Below, in pieces: positions 16,786 to 25,431 of a stretch of DNA of 64,000 bases (positions are counted from its first letter, which is position 1; each line of letters starts with the position of its first letter). The stretch lies in NCBI RefSeq assembly GCF_004363175.1, contig NZ_SNYR01000001.1, positions 1 to 64,000 on the forward strand, in the 5' to 3' direction. This DNA comes from Maritalea mobilis. Its GTDB lineage: Bacteria > Pseudomonadota > Alphaproteobacteria > Rhizobiales > Devosiaceae. Below the pieces are notes generated by a model. The model ran no database searches. It was not told the origin of the DNA and saw only the letters and a list, made by a program, of their open reading frames with translations. The position numbers and the translations under genes are program-made.

Positions 16786-17628
16786 CTAAATCGCCACAAC
16801 ACGCTGGGACTGTGTGCCCAGCTTATCGATGCTGAGTTCAACCTGATCGCCCGGCTTAAGATAAAGCGGCGGGGTTTTGCCCATGCCGACGCCTGGCGGA
16901 GTGCCAGTGCAGATCAAATCGCCCGGTTCGAGACGCATAAATTCTGAAAGATAGGCCACGATAAAAGCAGGGTCGAAAATCATGGTGTTGGTGTTGCCGG
17001 TTTGCATGCGCTCACCATTCACATCAAGCCACATGGCGAGATTGTCCGCGCCGCCCAACTCGTCTGTCGTTAAGACAAGCGGCCCAGTGGGGCAAAAGTT
17101 CGGGAAGCCTTTGCCCTTTGCCCATTGGCCGCCCCGATCCAGCTGCCAAGCACGCTCCGACACATCATTGACCACGGTGTAGCCCAGAATGTGCTCCAAC
17201 GCCTGATCTTGTGAAATGTTTAGCGCTTGCTTGCCGATCACAATGCCCAGCTCAACTTCCCAATCCAATTTGGTCATTTTGTCTGAAAACAAAATGGGAT
17301 CATTGGGGCCACAATAGGTGCCGGAAGATTTGTTGAACAAAATCGGTTCTTTCGGCGGCTCCATGCCCGCTTCTTTGGCGTGGTCAGAATAGTTGAGGCC
17401 AATACAATAGATGTTTTTCGGCTGTGCCACGGGCGCGCCGATGCGCACATTTTCGAGTGAAACAACGGGCAGGGCGGACAAGTCAAAATCGGCCAATGCC
17501 TGCTGCAACCCAGCAATTGTTTCCGGTGTAAAATCGCGCGCAAGGCGTGATACATCGCGTGCTTTACCGTCTTGATCCAGAATGCAGGGCACTTCCTGCC
17601 CAATGTCGCCAACGCGCATTAATTTCAT
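16786..17628 (-). CDS. Fumarylacetoacetate hydrolase-family protein, diketo-deoxy sugar acid hydrolase-like
   Basis: The 280-residue protein has the FAH fold signatures: GLNYSDHAKEAG (about 76-87), the catalytic/metal region DWEVELGIVIGK with two acidic ligands, VVNDVSERAWQLD and CTGTPPGVGMG. The best functional parallel is 2,4-diketo-3-deoxy-L-fuconate hydrolase, which splits the diketo acid to pyruvate and a hydroxyacid. The start at 17628 lies two bases after the enolase-paralog stop, and an SDR follows 11 bases on. The open frame extends further upstream, but that part overlaps the preceding gene. Homologs also hydrolyse other acylpyruvates, so the substrate is inferred from neighbours. 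Confidence 0.82.
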   Translation of the reverse strand: MKLMRVGDIGQEVPCILDQDGKARDVSRLARDFTPETIAGLQQALADFDLSALPVVSLENVRIGAPVAQPKNIYCIGLNYSDHAKEAGMEPPKEPILFNKSSGTYCGPNDPILFSDKMTKLDWEVELGIVIGKQALNISQDQALEHILGYTVVNDVSERAWQLDRGGQWAKGKGFPNFCPTGPLVLTTDELGGADNLAMWLDVNGERMQTGNTNTMIFDPAFIVAYLSEFMRLEPGDLICTGTPPGVGMGKTPPLYLKPGDQVELSIDKLGTQSQRVVAI

Positions 17629-17630
17629 GT

Positions 17631-18932
17631 CTATTGCCCTTTCTGAGCCCAAAATGTGTTGTGAAGCGGCGCGCCTTGCACGAAGGCACCTGCGCCAAGT
17701 TGATCTTGAATGCGTAAAACCTCGTTCCACTTCGCCATGCGCTCGGAACGGGTGAAGGAGCCAACCTTGAGTTGGCCAGCACCCAGCCCAACGGCCAAAC
17801 GGCTGATGGATACATCTTCAGTTTCGCCAGAACGGGCCGACACAATCGATTGCCAACCCTGTTGCGATGCGGCTTCAAATGCCGCGATGGCTTCGCTGAC
17901 AGTGCCCGCCTGATTGACCTTGATGAGCACGGCGTTGCAAGCGCCCATCTGCTGCGCATCTTTAACCAACTTAGCGTTGGTCACGAGAAAATCGTCGCCA
18001 ATGATTTGGACCCGGTCGCCAAATCTTTTGGTAAACTCGATCATGCCTTCAGGGTCGTCTTCGCCCAGCGGATCCTCAATGCTGGCGATGGGATAATCGG
18101 CAATCCATTGGCCCAACAACTCAATCAGTTGAGCGCTGGACAGGTCGCGATCTTCTAGGGCCAATTTATATTGGCCGTCTTTCCCAAACTCGCTGGCGGC
18201 GACATCAAGTGAAATGACCACGCGGTCGCCGGGCTTTTCGCCAGCTTTCTCAATGGCGCGCACCAGAGTTTCTAACGCTTCTTCATTGCTATCGAAGTTG
18301 GGCCACCAGCCGCCTTCATCGGCAACACCTGCCAATTGGCCTTTCGCTTTCATCAAATCGCCAGCGGCGAAATAAATCTCATTAGTGATTTCCATCACTT
18401 CGTCGAAGCTTTTTGCGCCGGGTACCATCACCATGAAATCTTGAATGTCGACCCGTCGTCCTGCATGGGCACCACCGCCAAAAATTTGAATTTCAGGGAG
18501 CGGTAAGCTTGGTGTGCGGCCATAAAGTTTTGATACGCGCTGCCAAAGCGGCTGATCTAAATTTGCGGCGCTGGCGTGCAAAAAGGCGAGGGAGGTTGCC
18601 ACCATGGCGTTGCCACCCAACTTGGATTTGAGCGGCGAGGGATCTAGCTGCAGCAAAAGCTGATCTAGGTCGGCTTGGTCCTCGATGTTTTTGCCCACAA
18701 ATTCGGGTGCAATTTGATGATTGAGATGATGCAGCGCCTTTTGCACATCCATGCCGCGCAAATGTTTGCCGCCATCGCGTAGGTCAATGGCTTCGCGCGT
18801 GCCACGAGACGCGCCCGCTGGCGCAATGGCGCGACCCAATTTGCCATTCTCTAAGGTGATCTCCACCTCAATGGTGGGGTTGCCGCGAGAATCCCAAACG
18901 CGTCGACCCTTAATGTTTTCAATTGCGGTCAA
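17631..18932 (-). CDS. Enolase paralog with altered active-site positions
   Basis: The 433-residue protein aligns end to end with enolase: RRVWDSRGNPTIEVE near residue 10, GDEGG-type ADEGGWWPN, SLDVAASEF, SIEDPLGEDD, IIGDDFLVTN, LIKVNQ and KVGSFTRSER. All three Mg ligands and both catalytic Lys positions are kept. Three sites that are nearly invariant in true enolase differ (yeast numbering): His373 is Ala (SARSGETED), Glu168 is Asp (VDIQDFM), and the mobile loop reads GASRG instead of GASTG. The phosphate-binding Arg and Ser after position 373 remain. It starts with TTG inside the stop of the kinase gene (TTGA overlap). I infer a dehydratase acting on a phosphorylated sugar acid rather than glycolytic enolase; unproven. 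Confidence 0.8.
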   Translation of the reverse strand: MTAIENIKGRRVWDSRGNPTIEVEITLENGKLGRAIAPAGASRGTREAIDLRDGGKHLRGMDVQKALHHLNHQIAPEFVGKNIEDQADLDQLLLQLDPSPLKSKLGGNAMVATSLAFLHASAANLDQPLWQRVSKLYGRTPSLPLPEIQIFGGGAHAGRRVDIQDFMVMVPGAKSFDEVMEITNEIYFAAGDLMKAKGQLAGVADEGGWWPNFDSNEEALETLVRAIEKAGEKPGDRVVISLDVAASEFGKDGQYKLALEDRDLSSAQLIELLGQWIADYPIASIEDPLGEDDPEGMIEFTKRFGDRVQIIGDDFLVTNAKLVKDAQQMGACNAVLIKVNQAGTVSEAIAAFEAASQQGWQSIVSARSGETEDVSISRLAVGLGAGQLKVGSFTRSERMAKWNEVLRIQDQLGAGAFVQGAPLHNTFWAQKGQ

Positions 18933-19939
18933 AGTCCGGCTCCCTCGCTAAAGTCGCCTGCTGCAAAAATCTCGCTAAGCTGGCTGGTGTTTTGTTTCAA
19001 CAGGGAGATTGCGAGTGCGCGTACATATTCCCGTTGAGTGCGGCCCAAATATTCGACGGGCGATTTGCCATCTACACGGGCCAGCATGAGCGCCGGTAAA
19101 AGGCGGGCAACGCGACGTTCTAAGTCTCGGCCCGGTTCCCAATTGGCTTGAATGGCATAAAAATCCCAAAACCGATGGGCTTCTTGCACATATTCACGCT
19201 GCATCGCTGGCACATGAATAGCCTTCAAAATCAGATGGTTTAGGCAAAAGGCCGCATCAAAAGCAGGATCACCAAAAGTGGCGCATTCAGCGTCTAGAAT
19301 AATGGGCTGACCATCTCGAAACAGAATATTCTTTGGACTGATGTCCCCATGGATGAGCGCTTTTCGATTGGCACGCACCATGTCAATTACATCGTCCAAA
19401 TCCGCTTCGAGATTAGGGTGAACCGTTTTGAGGTGCTGCAGATAGGGTTCAATCCGCAGCGCTTCAAAGTCACCCTGATTGTCAAAATCTGCCTTGTTGA
19501 AATTTGCCTGGCTGCTGAAAAGATGAAGTTTGGCCAGCAAGGCGCCCAATTTCCCCGCTTCACCGCGCGGCGGTGCGCTGTTGAGAAGGTTAGACTTCCA
19601 AACAAACACATCATCGCCTTCAATAAACTCCATGACGAAACCACCCAATTCTTCGGAGTGGCCGTAAAGTTGAGCGCAATTTTCTGGTGCAATTTGGGCG
19701 AGAGACTGCAACCACAAATATTCCGCTTTATTGCGGTGAATAGGGGCCTGCCAGTCCTCCGTAACCTTCATTTTAGCAAGCGCAAATTTTGCGCACAGCT
19801 TTTGGGTTGGTGTTTCAATAACCGCGATATCAGACGCAACGCCCCCGGTGAGCGGCGTAACGGACAAGATGTCGTTCTTGTCCATCAAACCCAAAGTGCT
19901 CACCAAATCTATGCACCGTGTGCTGATATCGCCTTGCAT
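18929..19939 (-). CDS. APH/choline kinase-like small-molecule phosphotransferase
   Basis: The 336-residue protein has the protein-kinase-like fold of the aminoglycoside phosphotransferase family. The catalytic loop is ALIHGDISPKN (about 213-223), the Mg-binding motif is ILDAECATFGDPAFD, and the nucleotide-binding N lobe contains LCAKFALAK. Methylthioribose kinase and homoserine kinase type II belong to the same superfamily. Its position between an RraA-like lyase and the enolase paralog, with a 4-base overlap with the latter, suggests that it phosphorylates an intermediate of the same route. Antibiotic resistance is unlikely in this catabolic setting. The substrate is unknown. Confidence 0.8.
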   Translation of the reverse strand: MQGDISTRCIDLVSTLGLMDKNDILSVTPLTGGVASDIAVIETPTQKLCAKFALAKMKVTEDWQAPIHRNKAEYLWLQSLAQIAPENCAQLYGHSEELGGFVMEFIEGDDVFVWKSNLLNSAPPRGEAGKLGALLAKLHLFSSQANFNKADFDNQGDFEALRIEPYLQHLKTVHPNLEADLDDVIDMVRANRKALIHGDISPKNILFRDGQPIILDAECATFGDPAFDAAFCLNHLILKAIHVPAMQREYVQEAHRFWDFYAIQANWEPGRDLERRVARLLPALMLARVDGKSPVEYLGRTQREYVRALAISLLKQNTSQLSEIFAAGDFSEGAGL

Positions 19940-19951
19940 GATCGTGCCGCC

Positions 19952-20644
19952 TTACATCACGCCAAAGCGTTCATAGGCTTCAACGGTACTCATGCCACCT
20001 TCGATCGCCAACCGAACTTTATTTTCGGTGCTGGTCTTTTCAAAGGCGCGCGCAATGGCTTCTTCTTCAGCCGCTTGCGGGATCACCAAAACGCCGTCAC
20101 GGTCACCAAACATCAAATCACCGGGGTTGATGCGGATTTTGCCGATTTCAATGGGGACGCGATAATCAATCACTTTGCCGCGCGGGCCTTGATCTTGCGC
20201 ATAGGTGCCATGGCTGAAGGTTGGGAAGTTCAACTTCAAAATGCCTTCACTGTCGCGACAATATCCGTCGCAAATCGCGCCATTGGCTTTTAGATGTATG
20301 GCGCGGGTCGACATAAGTTCACCCCAAACTGCATAGTTGGGTGATGCGCCAGCGCAAACATAAACTTCGTTTGGCTTAAGATCATCAAGCGCATGGAACA
20401 TCAGGCCAAAGCCTTGATGGCTGAACGGACCATTGCCCTGCGAAGGCTCAGGCTCAAAATAATCAGCTTCCAAAACGGTCATGGCACGACCAAGCACCAC
20501 CATATCGTCGCGAAGCGGCTTAATGTGAGGCGGCAAGAATTGGTGGCGATAGCCCATCACGTCTAAAATGTCGCCGACAACAGCAGTGAAAAGCTTTTCG
20601 CGAATAGCGGCGAACAATTCATCATCATTTTTATAGCTGGTCAT
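19952..20644 (-). CDS. RraA/HMG-aldolase-family lyase
   Basis: The 230-residue protein belongs to the RraA-like family, which includes 4-hydroxy-4-methyl-2-oxoglutarate (HMG/CHA) aldolase and oxaloacetate decarboxylase, as well as the RNase E inhibitor RraA. Visible marks are TAVVGDILDVMGY, the active-site region ANGAICDGYCRD with the conserved Arg-Asp, and DLMFGDRDGVLVIP near the C terminus. In sugar-acid operons these proteins act as metal-dependent aldolases or decarboxylases of 2-keto acids. It lies 2 bases after UxuA and 12 bases before the kinase, so it belongs to the operon. Confidence 0.82.
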   Translation of the reverse strand: MTSYKNDDELFAAIREKLFTAVVGDILDVMGYRHQFLPPHIKPLRDDMVVLGRAMTVLEADYFEPEPSQGNGPFSHQGFGLMFHALDDLKPNEVYVCAGASPNYAVWGELMSTRAIHLKANGAICDGYCRDSEGILKLNFPTFSHGTYAQDQGPRGKVIDYRVPIEIGKIRINPGDLMFGDRDGVLVIPQAAEEEAIARAFEKTSTENKVRLAIEGGMSTVEAYERFGVM

Positions 20645-20646
20645 CC

Positions 20647-21855
20647 CTATCGCTCCTTGATTTGCATCCGTTGGGCACTGGCGATGCCGTGCATAGCGCC
20701 CCGCAATTCGGCCAGGCCGCGCAAACGACCAATGAGCGAATAGCCCGGATAAGTTTCGTCTTTATCGATGTCATCGGCCAACAAGTGCCCATGGTCCGGA
20801 CGAACAGGAATTTGCCAGTCGGCCCGGCCTTCGGCTTGGCGGCGCTTTTGTTCGTCCAAAAGCGTGTAAAGCACAGCAACAATGTCGCTTGAGCCAGCCA
20901 AATGATCTGCCTCATGGAATGAACCATCTTGCTCGCGCTGCACATTGCGCAAATGCGCGAAATGAATGCGAGGGGCAAACTCAGTGGCCATCGCCACCAA
21001 ATCATTGTCTTCGCGTGTGCCAAACGAACCTGTGCAAAAGGTAAGTCCATTTGCATGATCGTCCACCGCGCCCAAAATTCGACGGGCGTCATCTGCGGTG
21101 GAAACAATGCGGGGCAGGCCATATAGCGAGAAAGAGGGGTCATCCGGGTGAATGCACATGCGGAGACCCAATTCTTTTGCAACCGGTATGATTTCATTCA
21201 AGAAATGCGCAAGGTTGCTGTGCAAATCCTCATGGCTGACCCCGTCATATTCCTCAACCGCCTGTAAAAAGCTCTCGCGATTGTATTGGCGCTCTGTGGC
21301 GGGGAGCCCTGCGATCAAATTGCGCTCAATGCGTTCGATCTTTTCAGGTGTTAGCGCGTTGAACCGCGCTTCGGCGATGGCAATGCCTGTCGGTGCATAG
21401 CTGGCTTCCGCATTACGCCGTTTCAAAACAAACAAGTCGTATGCGGCAAAATCGACGGCATCGAACCGTAGCGCAAATGCGCCATTTTCTAACGGATGGG
21501 TGAGTTCGGTGCGGGTCCAGTCCACAACGGGCATGAAGTTGTAGCAAATAACCTCTAGGCCGCTTTGGGCCAGATTGCGCATCGTGTCTTTATACCAGCC
21601 GATATAGGTATCGCGGGCTTTGGTGCCCAGCTTAATGGAATTATGCACCGGAATGCTTTCGACAACGCTCCACCGCAATCCAGCGTTCTGAATCATGGCG
21701 TTGCGCTTTTCAATTTCCTCAGTCGGCCACACGGAACCATCGTAAATATGATGCAGTGCAGAAACCACGCCAGTGGCACCAGTGTGGCGCACGTCGCGCA
21801 GTGAAACAGGATCCTCTGGCCCGTACCATCGAAAACACTCTTCCATAAAATTCAT
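20647..21855 (-). CDS. uxuA: Mannonate dehydratase, first UxuA copy
   Basis: UxuA removes water from D-mannonate to give 2-keto-3-deoxygluconate. The 402-residue protein keeps the family's N terminus ([10 protein letters not shown]), [14 protein letters not shown], the metal-site [11 protein letters not shown]-like stretch ([11 protein letters not shown], about 238-248), TFCTGSFG and [10 protein letters not shown], and ends with RPDHGHLL. I chose ATG 21855, which has GGGAG upstream; the open frame extends further but into AT-rich promoter DNA. It is the first gene of the minus-strand operon and is divergent from a GntR regulator. A close second copy is at 36342 and a more distant one at 27218. 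The copy here may act on a related aldonate, given the unusual downstream genes. Confidence 0.87.
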   Translation of the reverse strand: MNFMEECFRWYGPEDPVSLRDVRHTGATGVVSALHHIYDGSVWPTEEIEKRNAMIQNAGLRWSVVESIPVHNSIKLGTKARDTYIGWYKDTMRNLAQSGLEVICYNFMPVVDWTRTELTHPLENGAFALRFDAVDFAAYDLFVLKRRNAEASYAPTGIAIAEARFNALTPEKIERIERNLIAGLPATERQYNRESFLQAVEEYDGVSHEDLHSNLAHFLNEIIPVAKELGLRMCIHPDDPSFSLYGLPRIVSTADDARRILGAVDDHANGLTFCTGSFGTREDNDLVAMATEFAPRIHFAHLRNVQREQDGSFHEADHLAGSSDIVAVLYTLLDEQKRRQAEGRADWQIPVRPDHGHLLADDIDKDETYPGYSLIGRLRGLAELRGAMHGIASAQRMQIKER

Positions 21856-21876
21856 GCCGCACTCCCAATTTTCTTT

Positions 21877-21887
21877 TTGTTGGACCA
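21877..21887. promoter_or_regulatory. Candidate GntR operator, left copy
   Basis: The 11-mer TTGTTGGACCA lies 22 bases upstream of the uxuA start. Its exact reverse complement occurs at 22002-22012, 23 bases upstream of the GntR gene, on the other side of the divergent promoter region. Each copy contains a TTGG-N-CCA core resembling FadR-subfamily operators. Confidence 0.55.
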
Positions 21888-21983
21888 GATTGAGGCAATA
21901 ATGGATAAAAAGTTGAAATTTGCAAGATTTAATCAGAAAAAAAGTGTAAATTTGACGAAAATTACAAAAATTTTCATTTTTTC

Positions 21984-22012
21984 TTGACATATTTTTTCAT
22001 GTGGTCCAACAA
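21984..22012 (+). promoter_or_regulatory. Candidate promoter and right GntR operator
   Basis: A perfect TTGACA (21984-21989) is a good -35 element for the regulator gene. The inverted 11-mer TGGTCCAACAA (22002-22012) occupies the place where the -10 element should lie. A bound repressor would block the promoter, so autoregulation is likely. No clear TATAAT is present. Confidence 0.5.
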
Positions 22013-22035
22013 ATAAATAAGCGTGGGAGGAAATT

Positions 22036-22758
22036 TTGAGCGCAATTGATCAAAAGCCAAATCAGGATGCCGTTTCGGAAGAGGGGGCTTCAAAAACCTC
22101 TGCTGTTGACCGTGCGGTTGAACAGATTAGAGGGCTTATTGCTGAGCGTGAGTTGACCATTGGCGATGCCTTGCCAACGGAGCGCGAGCTCAGCGAGCAA
22201 TTTCAGATCGGCCGTAACACAGTGCGCGAAGCCATGCAGGTTTTGCGAGCCTTTGGTATCATCGAAACACGCCCCAAAGTCGGCGCGGTGATCTGTGGCG
22301 GTCAATCAGAAGCGCTGAAGCGTCTTTTCTCTTTTCATCAAGGTATCTCGCCTGAATCGTTCCGCGATTTGCAGGACTATCGCCGGATTATTGAAATCGG
22401 GGTAGGGGATCGGATTTTGATGAAGGCGAAGGATGAGGACATTGATCATCTCAGCACCATCAATGCTCGCATGTTGAGCTCAAAAACTGCAGAAGATGCG
22501 GCGCGTCACGATTTTGAGTTTCATGAAGCGTTGGTCGCGCTATCTGGCAATCGCACCACAGTGGCGGCCTATCGCATGATGCGGCCAGTGATCGAAGAAA
22601 TCATGCTCATCGGTAAAACTGAGCGTCCCACACAATCGGCAACCTACGAGGCACATGAGGAAATTATTGGCGCGCTGCGCGAGCGCGACAGAATTGCCTA
22701 TGCCTATTTGGTAAGCCGTCATTTGGAATTTGGTTTGCGGTTTGTTGTGAAAACATAG
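22036..22758 (+). CDS. GntR-family regulator, FadR/FCD subfamily
   Basis: The 240-residue protein has an N-terminal winged helix (about 25-85, with GDALPTERELSEQFQIGRNT followed by VREAM) and an all-helical FCD ligand domain containing DFEFHEALVALSGN, which fits the metal-binding FCD type that senses sugar acids or organic acids. The start is TTG behind GGGAGGAAA. It is divergent from the uxuA-led operon and 115 bases upstream of the sugar ABC operon. The inverted 11-mers on both sides of the divergent region suggest that it controls both directions, probably as a repressor relieved by a uronate or aldonate intermediate. Confidence 0.85.
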   Translation: MSAIDQKPNQDAVSEEGASKTSAVDRAVEQIRGLIAERELTIGDALPTERELSEQFQIGRNTVREAMQVLRAFGIIETRPKVGAVICGGQSEALKRLFSFHQGISPESFRDLQDYRRIIEIGVGDRILMKAKDEDIDHLSTINARMLSSKTAEDAARHDFEFHEALVALSGNRTTVAAYRMMRPVIEEIMLIGKTERPTQSATYEAHEEIIGALRERDRIAYAYLVSRHLEFGLRFVVKT

Positions 22759-22873
22759 GACTGAGCCGCAATCAAAAACAGCAGGTGTTTTGCATCTGCA
22801 ATCACGTGCCAAGCCGGAGGAAGCCCGACACGCCGGTGACAACTATAAAGGGCGTTGTACAAGGAGATTGGAA

Positions 22874-23842
22874 ATGGACAAATCAAAAAGAAACTTTCTT
22901 GTCATGGCCGCTTTGGCCGCTGGCGTCAGCTTAACGGGTACTTCTGCTTATGCTGAAGGCAAGTCAATCGCGGGTATTGTGTTCCAGCAGGACCAATATA
23001 TGCGTGGCGTGCAAATTGGCATGGAGAAAGCAACCGCTGAATCTGACGACCAATTGCTTTCGGCCAACAGCGACAGCAAGCTAGAAAAAGAAGCTCAGTT
23101 GATCGACACATATATCGCACGCGGTGTTGATGCGATTGCTGTGACCCCATTGTCAGCCGATGCGTCAATGACAGCCCTGAAAAAGGCGCGTGATGCAGGC
23201 GTGATCGTGGTGACATTCGGCACCACAGTAAATGGCGACATTGCACAAGCCAGCGTAACCAGCTCAAACACCGATATCGGTATTGGCACAGGTAAAGCAG
23301 CTGTTGAGTTCTTGAAAGAACTGGGTGGTGGCGAGAAAGTGAAAATCGGCACATTGGCCTTTAAGTCACTGTTGCCAGAACAATCAGATGGCCGCGTAAA
23401 CGGCTTCTTGAGCCAAGTTGAAGACTATGTGGACGTGGTCTCGGCGCAAGATGCGTGGTTGGCTGAAAAAGCGGTGGCGGTAGCCAGCGATATGTTGACC
23501 GCTAACCCAGACATTCAAGTGCTTTATGCAGCGAATGAGGGCGGCACAGTTGGTGCGGTGCAAGCCGTGAAACGTGCGGGCCTTGAGGGCAAAGTGTTTG
23601 TGTTCGGTACAGACGGTTCTGAGCAATTGGCAAACATGCTGCTTGATGACGACAATGTGTTGCAAGCGGTGACTGCACAGCAACCTCTTGAAGTGGGCCG
23701 TTTGGCGATCGACGCTGCAATCAAATTGATTGATGGCGAAGAGGTCGAGAAAGACATTTCTGTGCCTGTATTGCCATTGCAGCGCATCGATCCTGAAGGC
23801 GTAAACGCCTTTAAAGAAGGCTTGAAAGCCCTAACCAACTAA
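22874..23842 (+). CDS. Sugar ABC transporter substrate-binding protein (ribose/xylose type)
   Basis: This 322-residue periplasmic protein of the RbsB class (type I fold) has a signal peptide (MDKSKRNFLVMAALAAG, cut after AYA at about residue 27). The mature part has IAGIVFQQDQYMRGVQIGME, DAIAVTPLSADAS, VVTFGTT and FGTDGSEQLANML, all typical of pentose- and hexose-binding members. A strong AAGGAG precedes the ATG. An ATPase and a permease follow in the same operon. An intercistronic hairpin after its stop probably raises its level relative to the membrane parts. The sugar is not readable from the sequence; the operon's dehydrogenase and lactonase point to an aldose. Confidence 0.88.
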   Translation: MDKSKRNFLVMAALAAGVSLTGTSAYAEGKSIAGIVFQQDQYMRGVQIGMEKATAESDDQLLSANSDSKLEKEAQLIDTYIARGVDAIAVTPLSADASMTALKKARDAGVIVVTFGTTVNGDIAQASVTSSNTDIGIGTGKAAVEFLKELGGGEKVKIGTLAFKSLLPEQSDGRVNGFLSQVEDYVDVVSAQDAWLAEKAVAVASDMLTANPDIQVLYAANEGGTVGAVQAVKRAGLEGKVFVFGTDGSEQLANMLLDDDNVLQAVTAQQPLEVGRLAIDAAIKLIDGEEVEKDISVPVLPLQRIDPEGVNAFKEGLKALTN

Positions 23843-23852
23843 AATGAGAATT

Positions 23853-23872
23853 GGGGCGATTTAACTCGCCCC
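23853..23872 (+). terminator. Intercistronic hairpin after sugar-binding protein gene
   Basis: GGGGCGA (23853-23859) pairs with TCGCCCC (23866-23872) around a six-base loop. No T-run follows, so it probably acts as an mRNA-stabilising or partial-termination element between the binding protein and the ATPase. Confidence 0.65.
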
Positions 23873-23892
23873 ATTCAACTCTTCTCTGGGCG

Positions 23893-25431
23893 ATGATTAT
23901 GCAAAAACTCGCGACAAAAACCGACGAAGATGGTGTGCTCGAATTCCACGATGTCACCAAGCTTTATGGTCCAACAAAAGCACTCTCATCCTTTACCCAT
24001 CGTTTTGATAAGGGGCGTGTACACGCCTTGATGGGAAAGAACGGCTCCGGCAAATCCACTCTTGTGAAGCTGCTGGCGGGTGTTATTCAACCTACATTGG
24101 GCACCATGTTCGTAAATGGTGAGCAACGCCAATTTACATCGCCTCACGATTCATTCGCCGCCGGCATTGTGACGGTGCACCAAGAACTGTCTTTGGTGCC
24201 AGAGCTGACCGTGGGTGAGAACATCTATTTGGGCCGATTGCCCCAGCGAAATGTGGGCGGCTTATCATTTGTGCATTGGAAAAAACTGCACGCGCAGGCT
24301 GATGCCTTGCTGCAAGATATGGGCGTGAACATTAAATCACGCCAAGCTGTTTCCACGCTGAGCGTTGGGCAGCAGCAAGTCGTCGAGATCGCGAAAGCCA
24401 TGTCCTTCAACCCGTCAATTTTGTTACTTGATGAGCCGACTTCGGCACTCGCAACAAAAGAAGTGAACATGCTGTTTGGTCTGGTGCGCCGCTTGAAAGA
24501 GCAGGGCGTGACCATGATTTACATCACCCACCGCATGAGCGAACTGTTTGACATTGCTGACACCTGCACGGTGATCCGCGATGGCCATTATATTGGCAGC
24601 GTTGAAATGAAAGACGCTGACCATGCCGACATTGTGGGCATGATGTTTGGCGATGAAGCCCATGCAACCCGGCCGCCGCGTCGCGCCATTGAGCGCAGTA
24701 ACCCCGTGTTGCAGGTGAAAAATATCTCCCGTACCCACGCCTTCAAAGACATTTCGTTTGAACTGTATCCCGGCGAAATTCTCGGCATTGCGGGGCTGCT
24801 CGGCGCGGGCCGCACGGAAGTGATGCGCGCGATCTTTGGCGCTGATCCATTGAATGCGGGCAGTGTGACGCTGAACGGCAAAGATGTGACAGGCTATACG
24901 CCACGGCAGATGAGCCAGGCGGGCCTAGGCTATACGCCGGAGAACCGCAAAGAAGTCGGTTTGGTGCAAATGGCGGCGATCACGGACAATTTGTGCATGG
25001 CGAGTTTGGACGCAGTGGCAAAGGGCGGCGTCATCACCCGCGCGCAGGAAAAGCCATTTGTCGACAAGCAAATCAAGGATTTGTCGATCAAAACTGACGA
25101 TCCGGAATTGCCCGTTTCATCCCTTTCTGGCGGCAACCAGCAAAAAGTTGTGATCGGCAAATGGCTGAACACCAAGCCGAACGTAATGTTTTTTGACGAG
25201 CCGAGCCGGGGCGTGGACGTACACGCGAAACGGCAGATCTTCGATATTATTTGGGAAGGTGCCGAACATGGTTTGTCGAGCATCTTTGTATCTACGGAAT
25301 TGGAAGAAGTGTTGGAAGTTGCTGACCGTGTTTTGGTGATGCGGCAGGGTGAAATTGTCACCGAGGTGGACCCAACAAAAACAAATCTTTCTGAGCTTTA
25401 TGGCTTGTGCATGGAAGGAGCCAAAAATTGA
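23893..25431 (+). CDS. Sugar ABC transporter ATP-binding protein (RbsA/XylG type, two domains)
   Basis: The 512-residue protein carries two nucleotide-binding domains, as usual for monosaccharide importers. Domain 1 has Walker A GKNGSGKST (about 53-61), signature LSVGQQQVVEIAKAM and Walker B LLLDEPTSAL. Domain 2 has the degenerate Walker A LLGAGRTEV, signature LSGGNQQKVVIGKWL and FFDEPSRGVDV. The degenerate second P-loop is normal for this class. Start is ambiguous between ATG 23893 and 23899, both with weak ribosome sites. It overlaps the permease start by four bases (TTGA). Confidence 0.9.
   Translation: MIMQKLATKTDEDGVLEFHDVTKLYGPTKALSSFTHRFDKGRVHALMGKNGSGKSTLVKLLAGVIQPTLGTMFVNGEQRQFTSPHDSFAAGIVTVHQELSLVPELTVGENIYLGRLPQRNVGGLSFVHWKKLHAQADALLQDMGVNIKSRQAVSTLSVGQQQVVEIAKAMSFNPSILLLDEPTSALATKEVNMLFGLVRRLKEQGVTMIYITHRMSELFDIADTCTVIRDGHYIGSVEMKDADHADIVGMMFGDEAHATRPPRRAIERSNPVLQVKNISRTHAFKDISFELYPGEILGIAGLLGAGRTEVMRAIFGADPLNAGSVTLNGKDVTGYTPRQMSQAGLGYTPENRKEVGLVQMAAITDNLCMASLDAVAKGGVITRAQEKPFVDKQIKDLSIKTDDPELPVSSLSGGNQQKVVIGKWLNTKPNVMFFDEPSRGVDVHAKRQIFDIIWEGAEHGLSSIFVSTELEEVLEVADRVLVMRQGEIVTEVDPTKTNLSELYGLCMEGAKN

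Noticed and set aside
17631-18932. Simple annotation as glycolytic enolase
   Set aside because: His373 and Glu168 positions are changed and the gene is embedded in a sugar-acid operon, so a housekeeping role is unlikely without further evidence.
18929-19939. Aminoglycoside resistance phosphotransferase
   Set aside because: The fold family matches, but operon context with catabolic enzymes and coupling to the enolase paralog point to a metabolic kinase.
19349-20293. A 314-codon plus-strand open frame opposite the kinase and RraA-like genes
   Set aside because: It lies antisense to two well-supported genes and its protein has low-complexity Phe/Arg/His content typical of shadow frames.
23967-23977. 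A further TGGTCCAACAA inside the sugar ATPase gene
   Set aside because: It encodes Gly-Pro-Thr-Lys in the coding frame and lies inside a gene, so an operator role is unlikely.
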